From contig NZ_CP036267.1 in NCBI RefSeq assembly GCF_007744255.1, forward strand, positions 4,630,001 to 4,694,000: DNA of 64,000 bases, in the 5' to 3' direction. Shown in pieces: positions 9,363-21,330 of this stretch (position 1 is its first letter; every line of letters starts with the position of its first letter). The notes under the pieces are model-generated. The model saw nothing but the letters and a program-made list of their open reading frames with translations, did not search any database and was not told the DNA's origin. A program made the translations under genes and the position numbers. The stretch is from Thalassoglobus polymorphus (GTDB lineage Bacteria; Planctomycetota; Planctomycetia; Planctomycetales; Planctomycetaceae).

Positions 9363-9544
9363 GCCATCTCCTCAGACGTATTCTCACCAACAGGAATCAA
9401 GTTTCCACAGCAGCTAGAAACGGGCTTACCGTTAGAAACTCAAGTAACCATCGATGAGAAAGGCGTGACTTAGTCAAAATTAACCGACAGCTGTGCATTG
9501 TATCACCATTTTTGGGGATTCCGCCAGCAGCTTCAGACAGGCCT

Positions 9545-9573
9545 TTGACTTGCCTCATCCCCAGAACTAGACT
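9545..9573 (+). promoter_or_regulatory. candidate sigma-70 promoter for the atp operon
   Basis: TTGACT at 9545-9550, a 17-bp spacer and TAGACT at 9568-9573 match the -35 (5/6) and -10 (4/6) consensus. The predicted transcription start near 9580 is about 45 bp before the first atp-operon ATG. This is the only well-spaced pair I noticed in the divergent region 9363-9624; there is no experimental support. Confidence 0.35.
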
Positions 9574-9624
9574 CCGCGCGTCTCATGTTGGCCCTGAGTC
9601 GAACTTTGCGACAAATTGGATGTC

Positions 9625-9933
9625 ATGAGAAACACGAAGCCATTAGTGCCAGTAAAGGTCCTTTATTGGGCCTCCCAAATCTCCACAATGTCCATTGAAC
9701 TGGGATTGTGCATCGGTGCGGGATACTGGGCCGACACGAAATGGGGAACGAGTCCCTGGTACTTACTGACTGGATGCTTCTTTGGGTTCCTGATTTTCAC
9801 TTGGCAATTGTTCCGACTGGTTCAATCGATGTCAAAAGTGGAAGCATCAGGGTCAAAGACGCCAAAGACGAAAACACCAGAACCGGAAAAGAATCAAAAC
9901 GAGACTCACGAGAAGTCGCCAAACAAGGACTGA
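9625..9933 (+). CDS. AtpZ/AtpI-type small membrane protein
   Basis: About 102 residues from ATG 9625; a TTG nine bases upstream is an alternative start. Two transmembrane helices (about 20-40 and 45-65) are joined by a GYWADTKWGTSPW turn, the signature layout of the AtpZ family found ahead of many F-ATPase operons. The tail is a charged Lys/Pro/Glu-rich stretch that is probably disordered. AtpZ/AtpI proteins assist assembly of the c-ring or act in Mg2+/Ca2+ supply, according to the literature on the family. It is the first gene of the operon and lies 18 bp before the next frame. Confidence 0.75.
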   Translation: MRNTKPLVPVKVLYWASQISTMSIELGLCIGAGYWADTKWGTSPWYLLTGCFFGFLIFTWQLFRLVQSMSKVEASGSKTPKTKTPEPEKNQNETHEKSPNKD

Positions 9934-9951
9934 CTTCGCAATAATTTCGAT

Positions 9952-10419
9952 TTGAACTTCCCGGATACAAAACTGCAACAACTCGCCATTGCGACCAAGC
10001 AAGCTGTGACCAAGCAAAATGGGTTAGCCTCAATGAGAACACTCACTGCGCGTGCCGTGTTCACTTTGCTGGTCATCATTACTGTCGGCGGAGTTTGCAG
10101 TTTCATCACCTACAAACTTTACACCCCCCAGGAAACAGAGGCAGCAATAGCTGGAACCGCAGTCGTCATTCCAGCTGCTTTTTTCACTCTGCTCATCTTG
10201 TCTCGATACGGGACAGGCCCAGGCGGAATGATCGCTGTCACCTTAGCCCGCCCCGGAATGACAGCCGGACTGGCGTGTTATGTCGCCTGGGAGTTTCCAA
10301 ATTTGAGAACACTTCCTTTTTTTTTGACGTTAACGGTTGTCTATCTAGCTAGTCTCTTTGTAGAAACTTGGCTGGTTTTGAAAGACTTTCAGCGATCCGG
10401 GGACAACCCTGAGTCGTGA
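9952..10419 (+). CDS. AtpI-position membrane protein of the ATP synthase operon
   Basis: Four predicted transmembrane segments in 155 residues (about 34-53, 64-83, 100-115 and 125-145). The frame opens with TTG at 9952; an ATG at 10033 (MRTLTARAVF...) would begin just before the first helix and is a realistic alternative of 128 residues. Its position between the AtpZ-like gene and subunit a is where AtpI or AtpR is found in other operons, and size and topology agree. The sequence itself carries no motif that settles the family, so the call depends on context. It is 28 bp upstream of atpB. Confidence 0.55.
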   Translation: MNFPDTKLQQLAIATKQAVTKQNGLASMRTLTARAVFTLLVIITVGGVCSFITYKLYTPQETEAAIAGTAVVIPAAFFTLLILSRYGTGPGGMIAVTLARPGMTAGLACYVAWEFPNLRTLPFFLTLTVVYLASLFVETWLVLKDFQRSGDNPES

Positions 10420-10447
10420 CACGCAAACCTTAAAAACATTTTCTCCT

Positions 10448-11347
10448 ATGTTGGCAAGTCACGGTACATTCCATCACGTCTACGACTTCAATGAATTCCA
10501 CCTTCCGTTTGGAATTCACATTGAGTTGCCGGAGATCATGGGTTTCCAGATCACCAAGTACATGGTGCTGCAAGTCATTGCTGCTGTACTGGTCTTTCTT
10601 GTCTTCAGAGGGTTGGCGAGTCACGCAAAAAGTGGAAACCCGGTAACAGGCTACTTCTGGAACTTCTGGGAAATGCTGGTCCTGCGAATTCGAGATGATG
10701 TCGTCCGCCCGGTCATTGGTGATCCGCATCACCACGACGAGCACGAACACGCACACGACGAAACAGCAACCTACATTACAGATTCTGCAGGAGACCGGGC
10801 TCACGAAGGTGAAGTCGGACATCCGGCTGACAAGTACCTTCCGTTCTTGCTATCCTGCTTTTTCTTTATCTTGTTTTGCAACTTGCTCGGCGCCTTCCCC
10901 TGGTTTGGTGCTGCAACAGCAAACATTAACGTGACGGGTGCACTTGCATTCACAGCGTTTATCGCAACGTACTTTTACGGTGCTCAAATGCATGGCCCGG
11001 TTGGTTTCTGGACCCATATGGTTCCGGCAGTCAACGCACCTGCTCCAATTAAAGTTCTGCTGGTCCCGATGATTTTCGGTATTGAAGCAGGCGGATTGTT
11101 CATCAAAAACGGTGTACTCTGCATTCGTTTATTTGCCAATATCATGGGTGGTCACACAGTTATGGCAGTCATTTTGGGATTCATTGCCCAAGCTGCCGGA
11201 GGAGCCCAATGGTTCCTGGTGATGCCCGGAAGTCTTGCGGGGCAGATAGGTGTTGGTTTGCTTGAACTGCTCGTTGCGTTCATTCAAGCCTACGTGTTCA
11301 CCTTCCTGTCCACAATTTTCATTGCCATGTCGCTGCACGAGCACTAA
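10448..11347 (+). CDS. atpB: F-type ATP synthase subunit a
   Basis: A 299-residue integral membrane protein of the Fo sector that forms the proton half-channels against the c-ring. The decisive segment is LCIRLFANIMGGHTV near 220-234, whose arginine is the essential residue opposite the c-subunit carboxylate. A His/Asp/Glu-rich loop, HHHDEHEHAHDE at 94-105, is inserted between the first helix and the remainder; it is not part of the core family and has counterparts in other bioenergetic proteins of this window. It is followed by atpE after about 100 bp. The ATG at 10448 gives a short amphipathic N-terminus before the first helix. Confidence 0.93.
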   Translation: MLASHGTFHHVYDFNEFHLPFGIHIELPEIMGFQITKYMVLQVIAAVLVFLVFRGLASHAKSGNPVTGYFWNFWEMLVLRIRDDVVRPVIGDPHHHDEHEHAHDETATYITDSAGDRAHEGEVGHPADKYLPFLLSCFFFILFCNLLGAFPWFGAATANINVTGALAFTAFIATYFYGAQMHGPVGFWTHMVPAVNAPAPIKVLLVPMIFGIEAGGLFIKNGVLCIRLFANIMGGHTVMAVILGFIAQAAGGAQWFLVMPGSLAGQIGVGLLELLVAFIQAYVFTFLSTIFIAMSLHEH

Positions 11348-11435
11348 GAGCAAAGCCGGATTCCGGTTCGTGGTGCTAGTCGGTTTTACAGATTCGTTTA
11401 TGGTCAACCAGTGTGGGTTGAGCCAAATTCCAGTT

Positions 11436-11443
11436 GAGGAGAG
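11436..11443 (+). promoter_or_regulatory. ribosome binding site that fixes the atpE start
   Basis: GAGGAGAG lies seven bases (from GGAG) before GTG 11449. The TTG at 11434 lies before this site and so is not the likely start. Confidence 0.65.
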
Positions 11444-11448
11444 TTGAA

Positions 11449-11745
11449 GTGTCTCGTGTTTTACAAGTAAGTTGGTGTTTCGTCATTGCACTGTTGTTCT
11501 TTGCGACACCTGCTTTGGCAGCCGATGGCCCGTTGATTGTTCTTGATCCTGCTATCGGAGCTGGCCTGATCATGCTCGGTGGTGGTTTCGGAATTTCCAA
11601 AATCGGTACTGCCGCTGTTGAGAGCATGGCTCGTCAACCAGAAGCAGCCAAAGACATCAGTGGTGCAATGCTCCTCGCAGCAGCCCTGATCGAAGGTGCA
11701 ACATTCTTCGCTTTGATTGTTTGTATCCTCGTCATCGTTCTTTGA
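11449..11745 (+). CDS. atpE: F-type ATP synthase subunit c with N-terminal signal sequence
   Basis: From GTG 11449 the protein has 98 residues. The first 25 or so form a hydrophobic leader ending TPALAADG, which looks like a cleavable signal peptide; the remaining 70-odd residues are a normal two-helix c subunit. The loop is ARQPEA, and the second helix carries the ion-binding Glu in ALIEGATFF. That Glu is followed by Gly-Ala rather than the Ser/Thr typical of sodium-binding rings, so proton coupling is more likely (inference). A leader on subunit c is unusual for bacteria in general. It lies between atpB and atpF. Confidence 0.92.
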   Translation: MSRVLQVSWCFVIALLFFATPALAADGPLIVLDPAIGAGLIMLGGGFGISKIGTAAVESMARQPEAAKDISGAMLLAAALIEGATFFALIVCILVIVL

Positions 11746-11801
11746 TTTGATGCTGGCGACCCGCTCTCCACATCAGGATTCGTTACCGTAGGAACTGTTC
11801 C

Positions 11802-12452
11802 GTGAAGTTATCTTTAATCCATCGACATGTTGTTGTGCTTGCAGTTGCAGCGTTGGTTGCAACAAGCGGGACCAGTCTCATTGCGGAGGATGCAGAGACA
11901 GCCGGAGCAACTCCTGAAACTGAAGCTTCAACCGCTGCTGACTCTGAAAATGCAGCACCTGAAGAAGAAGTTCACCCGATAACGAACTTGCTCTTTCCCA
12001 AAGAGTTCAACTTCAACTTGCCACCCGTGCAGCCGAATTTGCAAATGTTCCTGTGGACATTCATTTTGTTCGCAGGATACATCTTTGTCATGAAAAAGGG
12101 TGCCTGGGGGCCGTTGATCACTGCTGTGAACAAACGGGAAGCAAGAGTCCTGAATGCGGAGCGCGATGCTGAACTTGCACGACGAGAAGTCGATAACCTT
12201 CGCATCGAGTCAGAAGCAAGACTGGCAGAAGTTCAGGAACAAGTGAAAGCAATTATTGCGGAAGCACGTTCCCAAGCTGAGGCAGAAAAGCGAGAAATCG
12301 TTGCCAAAGCAGAACAGGACGCACAGCGAATTAAAGACGAAGCATTGCGAGAACTTGAAACTGCCCACCAGGCAGCGATTCAAAATCTCGACCAGATGGT
12401 TGACGAGCAAGTGGCTCTGGCGACAGAACAAGTCGTCGGCCGCAGACTCTAA
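11802..12452 (+). CDS. atpF: F-type ATP synthase subunit b (first copy, extended N-terminus)
   Basis: A 216-residue stator subunit starting at GTG 11802 behind AGGA. It begins with a signal-peptide-like segment to about residue 28, then an acidic low-complexity stretch rich in Ala/Glu/Thr, then the single membrane helix around 83-97 and a long charged coiled coil to the C-terminus (AEARSQAEAEKREIVAKAEQ). The core is as in bacterial b, but the exported-looking front portion of some 75 residues is additional. Two b-type genes occur in tandem, so the stator is probably a b/b' heterodimer as in phototrophs and some other phyla. Confidence 0.88.
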   Translation: MKLSLIHRHVVVLAVAALVATSGTSLIAEDAETAGATPETEASTAADSENAAPEEEVHPITNLLFPKEFNFNLPPVQPNLQMFLWTFILFAGYIFVMKKGAWGPLITAVNKREARVLNAERDAELARREVDNLRIESEARLAEVQEQVKAIIAEARSQAEAEKREIVAKAEQDAQRIKDEALRELETAHQAAIQNLDQMVDEQVALATEQVVGRRL

Positions 12453-12558
12453 GACCTGCAAACAAAGCAATGCAGTAAAGATCATTGCCGTTCACTGATT
12501 CCCTGACCTTGCCTGGCGTGGTCTGACTTTCAGTGTTTATTAGAACTAGTCAGTTGAA

Positions 12559-13296
12559 ATGCGTGAGACAAGAGGCTGTTCGTTGAAATCCCGAAGTCAT
12601 CACAATTTGTTCGCTAACCGGCAATTTGCTGCTCAGGCATTGTTCATAACTACGTTCCTCACGTGCCTTGCATTCGTTTCAACGACGAATGCTGTCGCCG
12701 AGGAGCAGGGTAATGACGGCCACCCTCACGCTGAGGATCACTCCCTCAACGAGAGTGGAGCAAAAGGCGAACTACATCATGATGATGCACACGGAGACGA
12801 CCATGGTGCTCCTCCTTTTCGAGAGGACACAGCCTTCTGGTCAATCATTGCGTTTGCTGGATTATGCTTCGCAGTTGTTAAACTGGGACTGTGGAACAGC
12901 CTGCAAACCAACATGGCTGCCCGAGAGGAAAAAGAGATCAACTTGATCTCAACGGCTGAAGGTCACCTGACAGAAGCCCAGCAGTCACTTAACCAGTATC
13001 GTGGACAGTTGGAAGCAATGGATGAAACCGTTGCGGAAACAATTGCCGAAGCTGGACGTGATGCGGACCACACGCAAACTGAAATTATTGAGTTGGCGAA
13101 ACGCGAGGCAAGTTTGATGCTGCACCGTGCAGAGCATGAAATCAGCCGAAGTCGTGATCAATCACTCAACAGTTTATTTGAACACCTTGCTCATCGTGTG
13201 GCTGAGGCAACTGAAGCAAAAGTTCGAGCGAACTTGCAGACAGAAGACCAGGACCGGTTGATCGACGACACGCTGAACCAATTGGTTGCGAATTAA
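12559..13296 (+). CDS. F-type ATP synthase subunit b' (second copy, His-rich N-terminus)
   Basis: A 245-residue second b-type stator subunit. After a basic N-terminus, a hydrophobic segment (about 24-47) resembles a signal peptide. A linker rich in His, Asp and Glu follows, with HPHAEDH near 55-61 and HHDDAHGDDHG at 73-83. The usual membrane helix is at about 91-108, followed by a long coiled coil. It diverges strongly from the preceding atpF and lacks obvious motifs, but its position before delta, its topology and its coiled coil fit b'. The His-rich stretch should lie on the non-cytoplasmic side if the leader is cleaved. Confidence 0.82.
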   Translation: MRETRGCSLKSRSHHNLFANRQFAAQALFITTFLTCLAFVSTTNAVAEEQGNDGHPHAEDHSLNESGAKGELHHDDAHGDDHGAPPFREDTAFWSIIAFAGLCFAVVKLGLWNSLQTNMAAREEKEINLISTAEGHLTEAQQSLNQYRGQLEAMDETVAETIAEAGRDADHTQTEIIELAKREASLMLHRAEHEISRSRDQSLNSLFEHLAHRVAEATEAKVRANLQTEDQDRLIDDTLNQLVAN

Positions 13297-13329
13297 AACG
13301 GTAAGTGAACAACGAAGTAGATTTCATTC

Positions 13330-15457
<2,128 letters not shown>

Positions 15458-15542
15458 TTGAAGTTATCATGTTCTTTAGCCGGTCACGAAATGGTTCCGG
15501 CTAAAGACTTCATTTTCATAAACATCGAAATCAACGTCGACA

Positions 15543-16412
15543 ATGGGTAACGCACGAGCATTAGTGAAACGACGCAAGTCGATTCGGAACATTCGCAAGA
15601 TCACGCGGACGATGGAGCTCATCGCCACTTCGCGGTTCAAAAAAGCAATGGACCGGGCGGCAGAAGCAGCTTCGTATACCCAGAAGATCAACGAAATTGT
15701 TTCGGATCTGTCGCAGTCAGATTTAACGTTCAGTCATCCGTTGTTACTGCAACCGGAAGAGACAAAGAACGTCACCCTGCTGGTCCTCACATCCAACCGG
15801 GGATTGTGCGGTGGATACAATGGCGGGATTCTCCGATTGGTGAACGCACGACTGCGTGAACTGAAAGCAGAAGGCAAAAACGTCACGGTTGAAGTTTCAG
15901 GAAAGCGTGGACTTTCCGCAATGAAATTCGAAGGGATCCCGGTCCATCAATCGTTCACACAATTTGAGGACAAACCGGCCTTCGAAGAAGTCAACGAGAT
16001 CGCAAACCGATATCTCGCAGACTTCACTGGTGGAGAGACGCACCGCCTCGAAGTGGCCTACCAAAGTTTCCAATCCGCTGCTCGACAAAAACCAGTCATC
16101 GAAACAATTCTACCTTTCGGAGATCTCTCAACAGATTCCCAAGAAAGTAGCGGAGTTGAATACGAATTTCTTCCAAGTCCGGAAGAGATTCTAGAAGAGA
16201 TTGTCCCGGCAGCGTTTCGGGCAAGATTCTTCAAATGCTTCCTCGACGCAGCGGTCGGAGAGCAAATCGCACGAATGATCGCGATGAAGTCAGCGACAGA
16301 AAACGCTGACGACATGATTCGCGATATTTCAATGAAATACAACCGGGCAAGACAAACACAGATTACAAGCGAGCTCTCCGAGATCATCGGAGGAGCAGCT
16401 GCACTTGAATAA
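15543..16412 (+). CDS. atpG: F-type ATP synthase subunit gamma
   Basis: A 289-residue central stalk subunit. The N-terminal helix (RRKSIRNIRKITRTMELIAT) and the C-terminal helix (ENADDMIRDISMKYNRARQ, ending ELSEIIGGAAALE) are the paired coiled coil that rotates within the alpha/beta ring; the central part has the Rossmann-like region with SNRGLCGGYN. Length and both signatures are canonical. A 455-bp non-coding stretch separates it from atpD, which is unusual for an operon with otherwise short gaps. Confidence 0.96.
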   Translation: MGNARALVKRRKSIRNIRKITRTMELIATSRFKKAMDRAAEAASYTQKINEIVSDLSQSDLTFSHPLLLQPEETKNVTLLVLTSNRGLCGGYNGGILRLVNARLRELKAEGKNVTVEVSGKRGLSAMKFEGIPVHQSFTQFEDKPAFEEVNEIANRYLADFTGGETHRLEVAYQSFQSAARQKPVIETILPFGDLSTDSQESSGVEYEFLPSPEEILEEIVPAAFRARFFKCFLDAAVGEQIARMIAMKSATENADDMIRDISMKYNRARQTQITSELSEIIGGAAALE

Positions 16413-18322
<1,910 letters not shown>

Positions 18323-18409
18323 AATCAGGAGTTGGGATTCAGGAATCAGCAAAGTGTTTAGCCGGACAATTTACATGTCCGGCAAATCATTCATCTCAAA
18401 GTAAAGACC

Positions 18410-18811
18410 ATGATCGCAGCGACCGAACTTCGACTTGTCCTCGTGACACCAGAAACGACACTTCTTGACCAACAGGTGAACGGTCTCCGTTTTCCGTTAT
18501 TCGATGGTCAAATCGGTGTCCTGCCTGGTCGTGCACCATTGGTGGGTCGTTTGGGTACGGGAACACTCAAGTTCGACTCCGCTTCCGGTTCGGGAACTTA
18601 TTTCCTCGAAGGCGGATTCGTTCAGATTAAAGGGTCAGTGGTCACCTTGCTGACGAACAAAGCGATTCTTGCAAGCGAGATCGATGCAGAAAAAGCAAGT
18701 GCCGAGTTTGAAGAGGCATTGGCACTGAAACCAACTGACGATGCTGGGTTTGCAGCCAAAGAACAAGCCTTGATCCGAACTCGCGCGATGAAGAACCTCG
18801 GCGGTCGATAA
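18410..18811 (+). CDS. atpC: F-type ATP synthase subunit epsilon
   Basis: A 133-residue subunit with the ten-stranded beta-sandwich at the N-terminus (LRLVLVTPETTLLDQQVNGL, then FPLFDGQIGVLPGRAPLVG) and a shorter helical C-terminal part from about residue 88. It couples the central stalk to the c-ring and can inhibit hydrolysis. It is the last gene of the operon; a family-2 repeat begins 56 bp after the stop and ends exactly at the stop of the convergent LarA-like gene. Confidence 0.94.
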   Translation: MIAATELRLVLVTPETTLLDQQVNGLRFPLFDGQIGVLPGRAPLVGRLGTGTLKFDSASGSGTYFLEGGFVQIKGSVVTLLTNKAILASEIDAEKASAEFEEALALKPTDDAGFAAKEQALIRTRAMKNLGGR

Positions 18812-18866
18812 CTCACGACTCTGCACCAAAGAACACCATGCTATTTGTGCTGATAAAGCATCAGGC

Positions 18867-18970
18867 TAGAGCATCTTTCTAATTGGTTTGCAGGATCTCC
18901 CTCGTGGCGAACAGCATTTCTACTAGAAAAATGCGTTCTTCACGGGCACACGGTAGAGCAGACTGCTCTA
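18867..18970 (+). repeat. family-2 palindromic repeat, copy 2 (reference copy)
   Basis: A 104-bp unit starting TAGAGCATCTTTCTAATTGG and ending TAGAGCAGACTGCTCTA, the latter a perfect 8-bp hairpin. The middle blocks GAACAGCATTTCTA and TAGAAAAATGCGTTC form a second imperfect stem extended outward by CGTG/CACG. The last three bases (18968-18970) are the TAG stop of the minus-strand LarA-like gene. It lies in the convergent gap after atpC. It matches the copy at 23399 at almost every position when that copy is reverse-complemented. Confidence 0.85.
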
Positions 18971-20221
18971 GATGTTCTTGATCGCTCCGCTGTTCATTTC
19001 GAATTCATACGGTCCACTCAAAATTTCAAATGAGTGGTCCGTTTTGTCTTTTAAATACGCCTCACTGATCTCCAGTTCTGCCAAATGGAGTGTGTCTTGA
19101 ATGTGCATCACCTTGGCATCTTCAGGTTCAGTCAGACCGATGGTTTGCAAAGCATCGGTGATCGCGTCTCGGTCATTTTGATAAACACACGGAATCATCG
19201 CCCCGGTCGGGTGGCTGCTGGTAATGCAGTTAATCCGTGTTGATTCCGTGTTGATCTGGTCGACACAGCTTTGAAGTACAAATTCCGCGATGCCGATTCC
19301 AGTGGCGTTGCCTTTGGTCTCTTCGGTGAGGCTGCGAACGAAGATCCGTTTAACGTTTGCGTTGTCTTTCTCAGTGGCGACATGGTCGTTGTATTTGCGT
19401 CCTACAATATTCGTATCCATTCCGGTCCCGCTGATGTTTTTCCCGATTCGATCAATGATCAGCAGGTCCGCTTCGGGAAATGGAAGTTTCGGCATCCAGG
19501 CAGTGGCCTGCTTGAGGAGTTCTTTTTCTCGGTCATAAAACTGGCCGGGAGGGATTGCTTCGATCAGAGCAGTTTCGTCGTAAGCGTTTTCGACGATCGC
19601 CACACCCGCCAGGACTTTGCATTTATCAAGGACAATCTCTGCGACCGAGCGTATAATCTCACCGAAGCTGAAATTTTTGATAGCCCGGTGATACATCAGT
19701 GCCCCTGCATGCTTCCCAAGGCCAATGAGCATCATTTTGTGCAAGCCTGATTCGATATCGCCCACAAATCCGGTATGCGGTTTGATTCGGCCCATAATAA
19801 TGAGATGATCGGCAGCGTAGGCGTTTTTGTCAAAATGGACCGGGATCCCCTGGGATGTTTCGGCGACAATGATTGTTTCCATCGACGAGCGAATCTCGCA
19901 GCCGAGGAAGTCTTCTGTCACCCCGAAACCTTCAATCAGTTTCTTTTGACCTTCGGCGGTCGCTCCTCCGTGACTTCCCATGGCAGGGACAATGAACGGA
20001 ATTCCGCCCAGCGATTTGATGTGTTCGACGACCGCTTTGGTCATTGTGGCGATGTTTGCAATTCCGCGACTTCCCACCGTGATTGCAACCGTTTGGCCAT
20101 CTTGAATTTGCGAAGCCAGATTCAATTGAGAAAGTTGATAGGTCGCCTCTTGCGCGACATCTTCAATCCGGGGTCGCTCGAACTGTTGACGAATACGAAG
20201 CATTCGAGGAAAAGACATCAC
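18968..20221 (-). CDS. LarA-like DUF2088 domain protein
   Basis: A 417-residue soluble protein with the N-terminal fold of nickel-pincer lactate racemase relatives: QTVAITVGSRGIANI near 41-55, PAMGSHGGATAEGQ near 78-91 and the MGRIKPHTGFVGDIESGLHKMM segment near 141-163, in which His and Lys residues correspond to functional positions in LarA. LarA-family proteins racemise or epimerise 2-hydroxyacids; many planctomycete members are uncharacterised. No larB, larC or larE gene is visible nearby, so the reaction is not inferable. The start may be ATG 20221 or the adjacent ATG 20218. The stop codon is the terminus of a dispersed repeat. Confidence 0.72.
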   Translation of the reverse strand: MMSFPRMLRIRQQFERPRIEDVAQEATYQLSQLNLASQIQDGQTVAITVGSRGIANIATMTKAVVEHIKSLGGIPFIVPAMGSHGGATAEGQKKLIEGFGVTEDFLGCEIRSSMETIIVAETSQGIPVHFDKNAYAADHLIIMGRIKPHTGFVGDIESGLHKMMLIGLGKHAGALMYHRAIKNFSFGEIIRSVAEIVLDKCKVLAGVAIVENAYDETALIEAIPPGQFYDREKELLKQATAWMPKLPFPEADLLIIDRIGKNISGTGMDTNIVGRKYNDHVATEKDNANVKRIFVRSLTEETKGNATGIGIAEFVLQSCVDQINTESTRINCITSSHPTGAMIPCVYQNDRDAITDALQTIGLTEPEDAKVMHIQDTLHLAELEISEAYLKDKTDHSFEILSGPYEFEMNSGAIKNI

Positions 20222-20345
20222 CGACCCCTTGGTTGAACTGAATGTTACGGGACAAATCCACTAAACTTGTGCGGCTTGCCGGTTCTCAATTATTGCGAGA
20301 ATCGCGGGACAATGCACTTAAGAACGATTCCGGAAAGGGACTGAA

Positions 20346-21212
20346 ATGAAATTGGCGACATTGAATACAAACTCGGGAATCCGCATTGTCGGTGTGGATC
20401 ACTCTGGCGAAACTCCCGAATACGTTTCGCTGTCTCACTTCGATCCATCGATCCCAAACTCGATCCGGGAAATGCTGCAACACCCATTCGGCCTGGAGAA
20501 ATGCCAAGCTGCCTTTGACAAGGGAGTTCAAACTGCGCTCCGAGTTGAAGGCCAACTTCTTGCTCCGATTCCTGACCCGCAAAAGGTGTTATGCATCGGC
20601 TTAAACTATCGCGACCACGCTGCGGAATCGAACATGGAGATTCCGACCGAACCGATCTGTTTCGGAAAATTTGGAAACACAATCATTGGTCCTCAAACGG
20701 ACATTCGCTTGCCAAAAGTCTCATCCCAGGTTGACTACGAGGCAGAGATGGTGATTGTGATCGGGAAAAGGGGTTATGAAATCCCGCAAGATAAAGCGTT
20801 TGAGCATGTCGCTGGGTACTGCAATGGAAATGATGTTTCTGCGCGAGACTGGCAAATCGGTAAGCCCGGCAAACAATGGATGCTGGGAAAAACGCCGGAC
20901 ACCTTCGCTCCGATCGGACCATGGTTGGTGACCAGCGATGAAGTTGGAGATCCACATACACTGGATGTGAAGCTTCGCCTCAACGGGGAAGAGATGCAGT
21001 CTGGAAACACCAAGGAGTTCATTTTCGGTGTCGACGAGATTGTGTCGTACGTCTCACAGATCATGACGCTACTCCCCGGGGATGTTATTTTCACCGGGAC
21101 ACCGGCGGGTGTCGGAATGGGGCGTGACCCACAAGTTTGGCTGAAAGATGGTGATTCGGTGGAAGTTGAAATTGCTGGACTCGGGGTCCTGCAAAACAAT
21201 GTCGTCGGGTAG
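20346..21212 (+). CDS. fumarylacetoacetate hydrolase family enzyme
   Basis: A 288-residue protein of the FAH/2-hydroxyhepta-2,4-diene-1,7-dioate isomerase group. It has the GLNYRDHAAE motif at the fold entry, VDYEAEMVIVIG with the metal-binding glutamates, YCNGNDVSARDWQ, and the closing GDVIFTGTPAGVGMG. Relatives hydrolyse or isomerise acylpyruvates and other 2-oxo acids with Mg2+. Substrate specificity cannot be assigned. An AAGGGA site precedes the ATG. It is divergent from the LarA-like gene and 118 bp upstream of the CstA gene, separated by a short non-coding stretch. Confidence 0.88.
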   Translation: MKLATLNTNSGIRIVGVDHSGETPEYVSLSHFDPSIPNSIREMLQHPFGLEKCQAAFDKGVQTALRVEGQLLAPIPDPQKVLCIGLNYRDHAAESNMEIPTEPICFGKFGNTIIGPQTDIRLPKVSSQVDYEAEMVIVIGKRGYEIPQDKAFEHVAGYCNGNDVSARDWQIGKPGKQWMLGKTPDTFAPIGPWLVTSDEVGDPHTLDVKLRLNGEEMQSGNTKEFIFGVDEIVSYVSQIMTLLPGDVIFTGTPAGVGMGRDPQVWLKDGDSVEVEIAGLGVLQNNVVG

Positions 21213-21283
21213 CTCTCGACGATGTTTTCTCTGAGACTTAAAATGTATCGCTCAGAAAGCATATGATCGGGTCTCAAGCCCGC

Positions 21284-21303
21284 ACACTCTTCCACACTCT
21301 TCC
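21284..21303. repeat. two tandem copies of a 10-mer
   Basis: ACACTCTTCC is repeated directly at 21284-21293 and 21294-21303 in the leader of the CstA gene. It may be a regulator half-site pair or simple slippage. Confidence 0.4.
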
Positions 21304-21330
21304 ACACAGATTCAGACGGATCAATTCCAC

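Noticed and set aside
9363-9624. A possible tRNA or small RNA gene in the divergent region before the atp operon
   Set aside because: No cloverleaf-like pairing or CCA end could be found by eye. Only a promoter-like pair was noted.
21284-21303. Tandem 10-mers before the CstA gene as a CRISPR or operator array
   Set aside because: There are only two copies without spacers, so a CRISPR array is excluded, and an operator claim would be speculative. It is listed only as a repeat.
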